From Clostridia bacterium (lineage in GTDB: Bacteria > Bacillota > Clostridia > Oscillospirales > Acutalibacteraceae), in the NCBI GenBank assembly GCA_017380575.1, contig JAFODS010000067.1:1-64000 (forward strand): a DNA stretch of 64,000 nucleotides, read 5' to 3'. Positions 8,342 through 16,571 of the stretch are shown here, piece after piece. A program made the position numbers and the translations under genes. The notes under the pieces were generated by a model. The model did no database searches. It was not told the origin of the DNA and was given only the letters and a program-made list of their open reading frames with translations. The first letter of the stretch is position 1, and each line of letters starts with the position of its first letter.

Positions 8342-9313
8342 AAGATTGTTTAAAGGATTTGAGGCAACGGCATCTTTAAGCTGTGAATCTATAATATGAG
8401 TATAAATCTCAGTTGTTGCAAGGTTTTCGTGTCCGAGTATTTCTTTGATAAGAAGCACATCAACATTACCTTGCTGATACATTAAGGTTGCGGCAGTGTG
8501 TCTTAGTTTATGTGTTGAAAATCCCTGATCACCAAGTCCGGCCTTATCAAGAAAGGTTTTTACTATGTGCTGAACAGTCTTCGGGCTAATTCTCGAAAGG
8601 CGACTGCTAAGGAAAAGAGCGTTTTTATCTTTAACGCCTTCAACAGGACGCACCTTCATATATTCATTGATTGCATTAACACACATCTCGTTAAGATAAA
8701 TAATTCTTTCTTTATTTCCTTTACCTGTTACGCGCATTGAATTATCCGAGCGTATATCTCCGTAATTCAATCCGACTAATTCTGAAAGACGAAGACCGCA
8801 GTTAAGGAATAAAGCAATTATGCAGTAATCACGTTCTTTAAACTTACCGTCAATACTGTTAAGTAAATTGATGCTTTCTTCAAGAGTAAGGTATTTAGGC
8901 AATGCTTTTTTAGCTTTGGGTGACTCAAGTTCCTGCAATGGATTTTCGTCAATTTGTTTAGTATTAATTGACATATACTTAAAATAAGCTCTTAGAGCAG
9001 ATGCTTTTCTTGCACGTGAAGCTGCATCGTTTTTTCTGACATTTCTGCAATAAGACAAAAAAGCGTAAGCATCCTGAATAGAAACAGTTTCAATCATATC
9101 AAGACCGATATCAGAAATATTAATTGAATCAAAATCGGTGCTTTCATCAACTTTTTTTCTGTATATAAGTAAAAATCTGAAAAACAGACGTAAATCGGAC
9201 GCATACTCAAGAACAGTAAGCTCCGATTTATTTTTAATTACGCTCATATAATTCAAAAATTCAATAACAGACAGGGGTAGTGTCTTAAATTCGTCTTTAT
9301 GCATAATTATCAT
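8315..9313 (-). CDS. Tyrosine recombinase XerC/XerD family
   Basis: Tyrosine recombinases of this kind resolve chromosome dimers at dif. The product of up to 332 residues has an N-terminal SAM-like core-binding domain and a full catalytic set: Arg175 (NCGLRLSEL), Lys198 (TGKGNKER), His268 and Arg271 (THKLRH), His295 (LGH) and nucleophile Tyr304 (IYTHI). No element boundaries or att-like repeats surround it, so a housekeeping Xer role is more likely than an integrase. Two starts are possible, ATG 9313 and ATG 9304; neither has ideal spacing to the AAGGA site. A 12-bp inverted repeat lies 22 nt upstream. Confidence 0.88.
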   Translation of the reverse strand: MIIMHKDEFKTLPLSVIEFLNYMSVIKNKSELTVLEYASDLRLFFRFLLIYRKKVDESTDFDSINISDIGLDMIETVSIQDAYAFLSYCRNVRKNDAASRARKASALRAYFKYMSINTKQIDENPLQELESPKAKKALPKYLTLEESINLLNSIDGKFKERDYCIIALFLNCGLRLSELVGLNYGDIRSDNSMRVTGKGNKERIIYLNEMCVNAINEYMKVRPVEGVKDKNALFLSSRLSRISPKTVQHIVKTFLDKAGLGDQGFSTHKLRHTAATLMYQQGNVDVLLIKEILGHENLATTEIYTHIIDSQLKDAVASNPLNNLSKNKDITE

Positions 9314-9334
9314 TTTCCTTAAAATTTTATCAAC

Positions 9335-9364
9335 AATTATACAAAAGAAATATTTTGTATAATT
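9335..9364. repeat. 12-bp perfect inverted repeat ahead of the Xer gene
   Basis: AATTATACAAAA (9335-9346) and TTTTGTATAATT (9353-9364) are perfect reverse complements separated by 6 nt. Each arm contains TATAAT read outward, so the element could be an operator overlapping a promoter. It is A/T-only with no following T-run, so it is unlikely to be a terminator. It lies between the Xer gene and the end of the radA group. Confidence 0.7.
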
Positions 9365-9408
9365 TAGGGTAGTGGTAAGAATAAAAATCTATATATTAAG
9401 TATTAACT

Positions 9409-10182
9409 TTATTTAATATACTCTGAAAAAGGTATAATTCCGCCTATATCTATTAACGGTCCATCGTTCAGTTCAATGTAATCAACACTATGTTTTTTTA
9501 GAAAATATTTGATTAATTCAGCATCGCTGTGTGTATCAAGATTACCTGTAAACATCAATAGATTTTTACCAATCATACCACAGGTTCCGCCAATAAAACC
9601 GTAATTACGACCTTTTAGCTTAACAGAACCTTTATTAATTAAAATTGAATCGATTGCATTTTTTTGTGCTGAACGATGTATTGTTTCATCATCAGTTATT
9701 AAAGCATTATTATTCAATAACACCGTAGAACAAGCTACATAGCCTTGATTGCAGTGAATTAAGCGATAGCTGTATTTGTCAGCGAAATCTTGTATCGTTT
9801 CGTCGATATATTTCGTATTACATAGAATCATATCTGATATAACTCTTACATTGAGCCTGATATCTCCCGGATACGGTGAACTGATAGTTTCATAACTTTT
9901 ATATAAGCTAAACTTATCTTCATTCTCCTCTATTGTTAAATAATTAACAATATTTTTATATACAGTTTTTTCAGCTATTGCAATTCTATCATTCAGTTGT
10001 ACAAACGCACAATCAGGATGTGATGCAATATCATCCGTAAGTGCATTGTTTCGCTGAACTTGTATTGTGCTTATGTTAAATTTATTAAGTAAAGCATCTG
10101 AAAGATCAGGATAATCTGAAGAAATCAAGACTGAAGCTACATTATTTTCAGGAAGACAGGGCGTTTTGATTATTCTTTTCAA
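9409..10182 (-). CDS. Uncharacterised protein, possible DUF6873 (GME-fold)
   Basis: A 257-residue soluble protein with no signal peptide. The order of motifs, with LNVRVISDMILCNTKYID in the middle, YGFIGGTCGMIG near 190-201, FTGNLDTHSDAELIK after it and a closing LNDGPLIDIGG, recalls the guanidine-modifying (arginine deiminase) fold. I associate it with the DUF6873 family from memory. A His (TH) and Cys (GGTCG) are present, but the full amidinotransferase triad is not evident. The TTG start follows a GGGGAGAGGG site, 15 nt after radA, so it is probably co-transcribed with cwlD and radA. No function is proposed. Confidence 0.6.
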   Translation of the reverse strand: MKRIIKTPCLPENNVASVLISSDYPDLSDALLNKFNISTIQVQRNNALTDDIASHPDCAFVQLNDRIAIAEKTVYKNIVNYLTIEENEDKFSLYKSYETISSPYPGDIRLNVRVISDMILCNTKYIDETIQDFADKYSYRLIHCNQGYVACSTVLLNNNALITDDETIHRSAQKNAIDSILINKGSVKLKGRNYGFIGGTCGMIGKNLLMFTGNLDTHSDAELIKYFLKKHSVDYIELNDGPLIDIGGIIPFSEYIK

Positions 10183-10197
10183 TTACCCTCTCCCCTT

Positions 10198-11568
10198 CTA
10201 AATACCGGCATCAAAAGCTGCACGAATCGTTCTTACAGGAACGACCTCAACGATAGATTTAATGTTATCATTAAGATTTTTATAATTGTGATACGGTACA
10301 ATGCATTTATTGAATCCAAGTCGGGCGGCTTCTTTAATTCTTTGCTCACAGCTGCCTATTGAACGAATTTCGCCTCCGAGACCTATTTCTCCAAATGCAA
10401 TCACATCGTCCCTTATAGGCTCATCCTTGAGACTTGATATCAATGCCAGGGCAACTGATAAATCAGAAGCAGGTTCATAAAGCTTCAGTCCGCCGACAAC
10501 ATTTATATATACGTCCGTATTGGCATAGAAAAAACCTGCACGTTTTTCAAGTACAGCAAGTAACATCGAAAGCCTGTTGTAATCAAAGCCGTTTGCCGTT
10601 CTTCTGGGATTACCAAAGCCGCTTGAAGTAACAAGAGCCTGAACCTCTGCCAAAATCGGTCGTGAGCCCTCCATAAGGCAAGCAACGCACGAACCCGAGG
10701 TATTCTTCGGTCTGCCTGAAATCATCATCTGAGATGGATTTTCGACTTCAGAAAGACCGTTATCTTTCATTTCAAAAACGCCGATTTCATTAGTAGAGCC
10801 GTATCTGTTTTTAACGGCACGGAGAATCCTGTACGAAAGATGACGTTCACCCTCAAAATACAAAACAGCATCAACTATATGCTCAAGAACCTTTGGACCT
10901 GCTATATTTCCGTCTTTATTAACATGACCGACAACAATAGTAGGTATATTCAATGATTTTGCTATCTGCATAAGACAGTTGGTACATTCTCGTACCTGAG
11001 CAACGCTGCCGAGTGAAGAGTTGAGTTCGGTAAAATTCATTGTCTGAATCGAGTCAATAATAACAAGATCCGGTTGTGAAGAACGCATATATTCACTTAT
11101 TACCTGAACATCAGTTTCGCAGAACACAGAAAGATTTTCAGTATCAACACCCAAACGACCGGCTCTGAGTTTGATCTGATGAGCCGATTCTTCACCAGAT
11201 ACATAAAGTATTTTGAGTGATTGACCGAGATACTGACAAATCTGCAGTAAAATTGTTGATTTACCTATGCCTGGATCACCACTTAACAATACCAAAGATC
11301 CCTTAACAATACCGCCGCCAAGAACTCTGTCAAGCTCATTGAGGCCTGTTTTATATCGGATTTCGCTATCACAGCTTATCTCGTTGATTTTCTGCACACT
11401 TGAGGTAAGCGCTGAAACCGAACGAGTCACCTTTTTAGTGTTTTCAGGAGCTTTGAACACCTCGGACATTGTGTTCCACTCGTTACATCCGGGGCAGCAA
11501 CCGAACCATTTGGCACTTTCGTATCCGCACTCGGAGCATACATATACATTTTTTGCTTTAGAGGCCAT
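10198..11568 (-). CDS. radA: DNA repair protein RadA (Sms)
   Basis: RadA is a RecA-like ATPase and branch-migration helicase in recombination. The 456-residue product has an N-terminal C4 zinc finger (C11, C14, C25, C28), Walker A GDPGIGKS at 97-104, VSGEESAHQIKLR, Walker B DLVIIDSIQT, the RadA-specific KNRYGSTNEIGVFEM segment and a C-terminal Lon-protease-like domain (VYINVVGGLKLYEPASDLSVAL). It has full length and all key residues. It starts 4 nt after the stop of cwlD, which implies one transcript. Confidence 0.97.
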   Translation of the reverse strand: MASKAKNVYVCSECGYESAKWFGCCPGCNEWNTMSEVFKAPENTKKVTRSVSALTSSVQKINEISCDSEIRYKTGLNELDRVLGGGIVKGSLVLLSGDPGIGKSTILLQICQYLGQSLKILYVSGEESAHQIKLRAGRLGVDTENLSVFCETDVQVISEYMRSSQPDLVIIDSIQTMNFTELNSSLGSVAQVRECTNCLMQIAKSLNIPTIVVGHVNKDGNIAGPKVLEHIVDAVLYFEGERHLSYRILRAVKNRYGSTNEIGVFEMKDNGLSEVENPSQMMISGRPKNTSGSCVACLMEGSRPILAEVQALVTSSGFGNPRRTANGFDYNRLSMLLAVLEKRAGFFYANTDVYINVVGGLKLYEPASDLSVALALISSLKDEPIRDDVIAFGEIGLGGEIRSIGSCEQRIKEAARLGFNKCIVPYHNYKNLNDNIKSIVEVVPVRTIRAAFDAGI

Positions 11569-11572
11569 TAAA

Positions 11573-12283
11573 TCACCTTTGAATAAAATAGTTTATAATA
11601 CCGTCAGCAACAAGTGTTGCAATTTGATTTTTATAATCGTCAGTTTTTAAAAGCGATAAATCGTTAATGTTTGACAAAAATCCGCATTCAACCATAACTG
11701 CAGGAATAGTCGAATGGTATAAAAGGAAAATCTCTGTTCCTGATTTTTTTGTTTTTCGTTTATTATTTTTCTGAAGATTGGCTACGACTGCGTTTTGAAT
11801 GTAATCTGCCAATTTTTTGCTGTTAAGGTTTACAGGGGAATAAAAAACCTGAGTCCCCTCCTGCCTGCTGTCAGAAAACTTGTTCTGATGTATGCTGACA
11901 AAAATAGCATTACTGAACTTATTTATAATCTCAAGTCTGTTTCTTATATCAGAAATCTTTTTCTGTCTTTGAGTTTTGAGATTATCATCACAAGTCATTT
12001 TATCTTCAGTACGTGTCATTATTACATTGAATCCGTATAATTCAAGTATTTTCTGAAGTCTGAGTGCAATATCAAGGTTGAAGTTCTTTTCCAGAGAACC
12101 GTCGTAAGCAACCGCACCGCCGTCTTCACCACCGTGACCGGCATCGATTATAACGGTATAACAGTTATCGGGAATTGAAGAAGTTGTTTCTAAATTCTTA
12201 TCAATAAATATTTCAATAAAAAAAGTAAAAACTAAAGTAAAAGAAATTGTAAAAAAGCAAATCTTTAAAATTAAATTTCTCAT
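11573..12283 (-). CDS. cwlD: N-acetylmuramoyl-L-alanine amidase, CwlD-like
   Basis: Amidase_3 enzymes cut the muramoyl-L-alanine bond. CwlD acts with GerS/PdaA-type proteins to make muramic delta-lactam in spore cortex. This 236-residue protein has an N-terminal membrane anchor or signal (residues 5-26) and the three zinc ligands in DAGHGGEDGG (His50), SLEKNF (Glu65) and SIHQN (His near 140). Its length and single N-terminal anchor without SH3 or repeat domains fit CwlD. ATG 12283 is chosen because a GGGGTG site lies 5-7 nt upstream; an ATG at 12298 and a more distal start exist. The spore-cortex role is inference from family and from other spo genes nearby. Confidence 0.82.
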   Translation of the reverse strand: MRNLILKICFFTISFTLVFTFFIEIFIDKNLETTSSIPDNCYTVIIDAGHGGEDGGAVAYDGSLEKNFNLDIALRLQKILELYGFNVIMTRTEDKMTCDDNLKTQRQKKISDIRNRLEIINKFSNAIFVSIHQNKFSDSRQEGTQVFYSPVNLNSKKLADYIQNAVVANLQKNNKRKTKKSGTEIFLLYHSTIPAVMVECGFLSNINDLSLLKTDDYKNQIATLVADGIINYFIQR

Positions 12284-12323
12284 ATCAACACCCCACATAA
12301 TTTTATGCAGGTGAAAAATCAAT

Positions 12324-12674
12324 ATGAAAAAAACAATAAATTATCTCGCAGGTATTTTAATAGGAATAATAAATATTTTAATCGGTGCATGCGGAGGTAT
12401 TGTTGCGATAGAATGCCTTAAAAAGAACAATATAAACCAGACAAAAGCACACGCCACAGCAATTTCAATAATACTTCCTTTAACTGTAATCAGCGCGGTT
12501 ATATATTTAATAAACAACAATGTAAAATTTTCGGATTCATATGTTTATATAATTCCGGGAATCATCGGCTCATTCGCAGGATCTTTACTGTTGCCTAAAA
12601 TCCCTTCAAAAATTTTAAGTAAGGTATTTTCAATATTTATGATTTATGCCGGAGTAAGGATGTTTTTAAAATGA
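12324..12674 (+). CDS. Half-size TSUP (TauE/SafE) transporter, first half
   Basis: A 116-residue protein with four hydrophobic segments and a TSUP repeat signature GIINILIGACGGIVAIECLK near the N-terminus. TSUP proteins move sulfite, sulfonates or other small organic anions and normally have two such repeats in one chain of about 250 residues. Here each repeat is a separate gene, overlapping the next by ATGA. The pair probably forms a heterodimeric carrier. An AGGTG site lies upstream. It diverges from cwlD with only 40 nt between. Confidence 0.8.
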   Translation: MKKTINYLAGILIGIINILIGACGGIVAIECLKKNNINQTKAHATAISIILPLTVISAVIYLINNNVKFSDSYVYIIPGIIGSFAGSLLLPKIPSKILSKVFSIFMIYAGVRMFLK

Positions 12675-13027
12675 TTACAGATGTCATAGCGGGTTTTATT
12701 TCAGGTACATTAGGTGCGATGGGATTCGGCGGCGGAGGCGTATTGATAATATATCTGACGTTATATAAAAACCTTCCTCAATTAACCGCTCAAGGAGTTA
12801 ATCTTATATTTTTTATCCCGTCAGCCATAATCGCACTTGTTAAACACAATAAAAACAAGTTAATAGAGTGGAACGTAAGCTTACCATATATTATCTGCGG
12901 AATAATCGGTGTTACCGCAGGATATTTTCTTATTGATTTTCTCGATGAAACGATACTGCGAAAGCTTTTTTCTTTGATTCTGATTACTATAGGATTAAAA
13001 GATTTGCTAATCAAAGATAAAAAATGA
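12671..13027 (+). CDS. Half-size TSUP (TauE/SafE) transporter, second half
   Basis: A 118-residue protein with about four membrane segments and the TSUP repeat GFISGTLGAMGFGGGGVLIIYLTL at its N-terminus, similar in layout to the first half. It starts within the stop of the preceding gene (ATGA), so translation is coupled. Its last 21 nt overlap the convergent vanZ-like gene. The substrate cannot be told from the sequence. I do not read the split as a frameshift, because each half has its own complete start and a full repeat. Confidence 0.8.
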   Translation: MITDVIAGFISGTLGAMGFGGGGVLIIYLTLYKNLPQLTAQGVNLIFFIPSAIIALVKHNKNKLIEWNVSLPYIICGIIGVTAGYFLIDFLDETILRKLFSLILITIGLKDLLIKDKK

Positions 13028-13858
13028 AGTAAATTTTCCTTTTGTAAATTTAAAAACCAAGCGATCGAGCATCGCTTTAATTCCGACACCCATATAGAAT
13101 CCAAGCACATTTAGCATGAAGTCATCAACATCAGGATGTCCATTTCCCAGGAAATATTGAGAAAATTCAATTCCTGAACTTAAAATAATAGGTAAAAGAA
13201 TTATTAAAGTTTTATTTTTTGTAAAAGCAGAAACAAAAATTCCGAGCGGTAAAAAAATCGCTATATTTCCAAGGAAGAGGAAAATAAGCTCATAGTCAAT
13301 ATAACCTCTCGTAAATGTGAATTCAATCATAGCAAAGGGTTTAATATTGAATTCAGGGTGAATAAACGTGATATCTCTGATAAGATAAAATGAATATACG
13401 AGAATAGCAGAATAATATGCCAGAACCAATATTGATGTTTTTTTAATGAATCGCTTATAATCAGAAACAAAAGAATCCTTTTTACTAAGCATCAATTTAA
13501 AAATATAATATAAAATACAAACAAATAAAACAACAAAAATCAAAGCAGGTTTGTCATAATAAAAATTCATCAACCAACGAAACGTCTTATCATAGTTTGT
13601 AATATGAAGTTCAATCTGTTTATATAAAGCAAAAATCACCCAGAACAAAACTGTTGTTATCAATGAATTCGAAACAGAGTCAGCATCTGTCTTAAACAAA
13701 AAATCTGCTAAAAAAATGATAATAAGTGTACAAATAACAGTAACAACAACCTGCAAAAACAAATTTCCGATAAGCTCAAATCCGGGAATTACTGACAAGA
13801 TCAGAAAAACAGATAATAAACCTTGATTAAATGTTTTTTTTATTTTATTTTCAGGCAT
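13007..13858 (-). CDS. VanZ-like membrane protein
   Basis: A 283-residue protein with about seven hydrophobic segments. The C-terminal part carries the VanZ signature: GNIAIFLPLGIFVSA, then SSGIEFSQYFLGNGHPDVDDFMLN with its conserved Glu, Gln and DVDD acidic run. VanZ of Enterococcus gives low teicoplanin resistance; most relatives have unknown roles. The ATG at 13858 has GGAG upstream. It overlaps the end of ruvX by 8 nt, so it is the last gene of the cell-wall run. There is no vanA/vanB-type cluster nearby, so resistance should not be inferred. Confidence 0.82.
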   Translation of the reverse strand: MPENKIKKTFNQGLLSVFLILSVIPGFELIGNLFLQVVVTVICTLIIIFLADFLFKTDADSVSNSLITTVLFWVIFALYKQIELHITNYDKTFRWLMNFYYDKPALIFVVLFVCILYYIFKLMLSKKDSFVSDYKRFIKKTSILVLAYYSAILVYSFYLIRDITFIHPEFNIKPFAMIEFTFTRGYIDYELIFLFLGNIAIFLPLGIFVSAFTKNKTLIILLPIILSSGIEFSQYFLGNGHPDVDDFMLNVLGFYMGVGIKAMLDRLVFKFTKGKFTSFFIFD

Positions 13859-14273
13859 TATTATTTCTCCTGTAATCAAGATAGTCCTGAAGAATAATTG
13901 TTGCTGCAACTGCATCAACAACGTTTTTACGCTTCTTGCCACGAGTATTAGTTTCATTCAAATAGTTATGTGCTGAAACTGTTGTTAACCTTTCATCCCA
14001 AAGTACACAAGTTATGCCTGTAGCTTTTTCAAGCTCTGTTGCGAAATCTTTACATTTTTGAGCACGTGATCCTTCGGAAGAATCCATATTTTTAGGATAT
14101 CCGACAACAATAATATCCGGCTTTTTTTCTGCAGAAATTACATTAATTCTTGAAATAACCTTTGGTTGATAAGTTTCGTTTATAACCTCAACAGGAAAAG
14201 CATATGTTTCAAGGCGGTCACTGACCGCTATGCCCGTCCTTACATCACCGTAATCAACCGACATAATTATCAT
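13851..14273 (-). CDS. ruvX: RuvX/YqgF RNase H-like nuclease
   Basis: RuvX (YqgF) is an RNase H-fold nuclease tied to pre-16S rRNA 5'-end maturation, and a putative Holliday junction resolvase. The 140-residue product has MSVDYGDVRTGIAVSD with the first catalytic Asp, VVGYPKNMDSSEGSRAQKC, WDERLTTVSA and a closing NVVDAVAATIIL that supplies the last Asp. ATG 14273 is supported by GGAGG 7 nt upstream. It lies between the PBP and vanZ genes in one transcript. Confidence 0.92.
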   Translation of the reverse strand: MIIMSVDYGDVRTGIAVSDRLETYAFPVEVINETYQPKVISRINVISAEKKPDIIVVGYPKNMDSSEGSRAQKCKDFATELEKATGITCVLWDERLTTVSAHNYLNETNTRGKKRKNVVDAVAATIILQDYLDYRRNNNA

Positions 14274-14293
14274 ATGACCGCCTCCAATATAAA

Positions 14294-16552
14294 TTATTCG
14301 TTTTCGTTAGCCGTCGGAGCATCCGGCACCGCCGGTTTTGTTGGTATAATGATCTGTGGGAGTTCAATTATCGGAGAATCTCCTGAAGAACTGCCTCCGT
14401 TACCGCTGTTGCCAGAGTTACCTGAACTTGTTGATTCAGATGAACCGCCACCGGAATAGTGACCTGAACAATAGGAAGGTAAATGATCTTCAATGTACCA
14501 TCCCGGAGCAGTTGAAGAGCATTTTGAAGAAGCGAGCTTACCTGTAGATGTACAGTAATACTTCTTAACTGCTTCAGAGGTATCTTCAAACTCTTTTTCA
14601 GGAAGATTTTTATGAATTTCATCCATTACAGTTTTATAGATTGTGCCTGCAGGATTACCGGATGTATTAATAGTTTTCGGAATATCATATCCGTACCATA
14701 CAGCTGCCACATAATGCGGTGTTCCGCCAACCATCCACTTGTCATAGTTGTTATCCGTAGTACCTGTTTTTGCGTAGTTATCAAAGCCTGAGGTTTTGTA
14801 ATTATAACCGGTACCATAGCTCTTTGTTGTGACAGTTTCCATCATATGACGCATAACATCAGCTGTTTCAGGTGAAATAATCTGTTCACCTTCATTATCT
14901 CTGTTATCAAGAATAACTTCTCCGCTTGAATTTTCAACATAATAGTACGAATACGGCTCATAGTACAAACCGCCATTACCGAACGAAGCGTATGCTGCGG
15001 TCAGCTCAAGTGAAGTAATACCAATATTCATTGAACCTACAACCAACGGTGCAGGGCTATTATCTTTACCGTCAATCGCAGTTGAAATATGGAATTTGTT
15101 CTTTACATAATCATATGAAACTTCCGGTCCGAGCATATTTACACAAATACGTGCAGGGACTGTATTCAACGATTTTGCAAGCGCAACCTGAACGGAAACA
15201 TTGCTTCCCGAACCAAGATCACCGTTATAATTCTTAGGCCACTGACGATTGTAGTAGTAGATTGATGAGTCTCTCACAAAAGATGACCATGTAATCTCGC
15301 CTTTTTCAATTCCTGGAGCATATGAACTAAGCGGTTTGATTGTAGATCCCGGAGGTCTCGGTGAGTCCGCAGCTCTGTTAAGAACACGGTTACCTTCCTT
15401 TTCACCCGCCTGACCGACAATCGCTACAACACGTCCTGCATAATCCATAATAGTCATCGAAGACTGTGCCTTTTTATCGAGCCAGTTTGTTTTATTGACG
15501 TAAACTTTTTCAAGTTTCTTCTGAACATCAAGATCTACGGCTGCATAAATCTTAAGGCCACCACCGTAAATCATATTGGTAGCTTCCTTATTAGAACAAC
15601 CTAATTCCTTCTGAAGATCATCAATCAGCTCAGAAATAACGTAGTCAACATAAAAGCTCTGAACTTCCTTGTTGTTCGTAGCTTCTTTCTTGTTCTTCTG
15701 ACGTTCTATTTCTGCAGCACTCGGAACATAATCCTCATCAGTTGTGAACACAAGATCGTACTCTACCGCTTCCTGATACTGTTCTCTTGTGATTTTACCC
15801 TGTTTACGCATTTCTTCAAGACAGTAAAGCTGTCTGTCTCTGTTTTCTTCAGGGTTTTTAATCGGGTCAAGTGAATAAGGCTTCTGTGTAATAGCCGCAA
15901 TAACGGCACTCTCGGCATAGTTAAGTTCGCCGACGGTTTTACCGAAATATGTTTCTGCAGCAGTTTCAACACCGTAACAACCCTGACCCAAATAAAGAGT
16001 ATTCAGATACGCTTCAAGAATCTGATCCTTATTATAATTTTTTTCGAGATTGAGAGCTGTAAGTATCTCGTTATATTTTCTTACATACGTTACTTCATTA
16101 TTGCCGGTAACGTTTTTTACGAGCTGCTGGGTAATGGTTGAACCACCCTGACCTTCATACTTAGAAACAATCATAACACCGATTGTACGCTTCCAGTCAA
16201 CACCTTTGTGATCATTGAAACGCTTGTCTTCAAGAGCAACGAATGCATCACGCGTACACTGCGGAATTTCACTGAGGTCAACCCAGATTCTGTTCTCAGT
16301 TCCGTGAAGTCTGAGCAACTCAATCTCATTTCCGTCAGAATCAGTTGCATAAAGAAATGATGTCTGATTCTGATTATTTTTAGCGTTTTCAAGGTTGATA
16401 ACAGGATCACCGTTTGTAACAGCTAATATGTTAATCAGGACATAACCCAGAACAATCAGCGAAGTAAGGCCGATAATTGAACAGAAAGAAATAACACAAG
16501 CAGCAAAATTAGAAAGCTGTCTGCGCCTTCTGTGTTTCTTTTTTGTAGCCAT
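14294..16552 (-). CDS. Class A penicillin-binding protein (PBP1A-like)
   Basis: A 752-residue bifunctional peptidoglycan synthase. A basic cytoplasmic tail (KKKHRRRR) and one membrane helix (about 15-45) come first. The GT51 glycosyltransferase domain follows with ALEDKRFNDHKGVDW (Glu108) and QGGSTITQQLVKN. The transpeptidase domain has SxxK (S403-K406, PGSTIKP), SLN at 461-463 and KTGTT at 595-599, all intact. The tail after about 690 is Ser/Gly/Asn-rich, then proline-rich, and looks like a flexible surface extension. ATG 16552 has AGGAG 8 nt upstream. It belongs to the murE-femAB-PBP run, so synthesis, branching and cross-linking genes sit together. Confidence 0.95.
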   Translation of the reverse strand: MATKKKHRRRRQLSNFAACVISFCSIIGLTSLIVLGYVLINILAVTNGDPVINLENAKNNQNQTSFLYATDSDGNEIELLRLHGTENRIWVDLSEIPQCTRDAFVALEDKRFNDHKGVDWKRTIGVMIVSKYEGQGGSTITQQLVKNVTGNNEVTYVRKYNEILTALNLEKNYNKDQILEAYLNTLYLGQGCYGVETAAETYFGKTVGELNYAESAVIAAITQKPYSLDPIKNPEENRDRQLYCLEEMRKQGKITREQYQEAVEYDLVFTTDEDYVPSAAEIERQKNKKEATNNKEVQSFYVDYVISELIDDLQKELGCSNKEATNMIYGGGLKIYAAVDLDVQKKLEKVYVNKTNWLDKKAQSSMTIMDYAGRVVAIVGQAGEKEGNRVLNRAADSPRPPGSTIKPLSSYAPGIEKGEITWSSFVRDSSIYYYNRQWPKNYNGDLGSGSNVSVQVALAKSLNTVPARICVNMLGPEVSYDYVKNKFHISTAIDGKDNSPAPLVVGSMNIGITSLELTAAYASFGNGGLYYEPYSYYYVENSSGEVILDNRDNEGEQIISPETADVMRHMMETVTTKSYGTGYNYKTSGFDNYAKTGTTDNNYDKWMVGGTPHYVAAVWYGYDIPKTINTSGNPAGTIYKTVMDEIHKNLPEKEFEDTSEAVKKYYCTSTGKLASSKCSSTAPGWYIEDHLPSYCSGHYSGGGSSESTSSGNSGNSGNGGSSSGDSPIIELPQIIIPTKPAVPDAPTANENE

Positions 16553-16571
16553 AATCAATCTCCTTTCCTGA

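Noticed and set aside
8315..9313. Integrase of a mobile element
   Set aside because: Housekeeping neighbours, no att-like repeats and no cargo or phage genes; a Xer role fits better.
12671..12674. Frameshift splitting one TSUP gene
   Set aside because: Each half has its own start, ATGA coupling and a complete TSUP repeat, so two genes are more likely than a broken one.
13007..13858. Vancomycin or teicoplanin resistance from the VanZ-like gene
   Set aside because: VanZ-like proteins are widespread; no vanHAX or vanRS set is nearby.
14294..16552. Low-complexity C-terminal tail of the PBP as an assembly artefact
   Set aside because: The frame stays open with sensible codons to a natural stop, and such Ser/Gly tails are common on class A PBPs.
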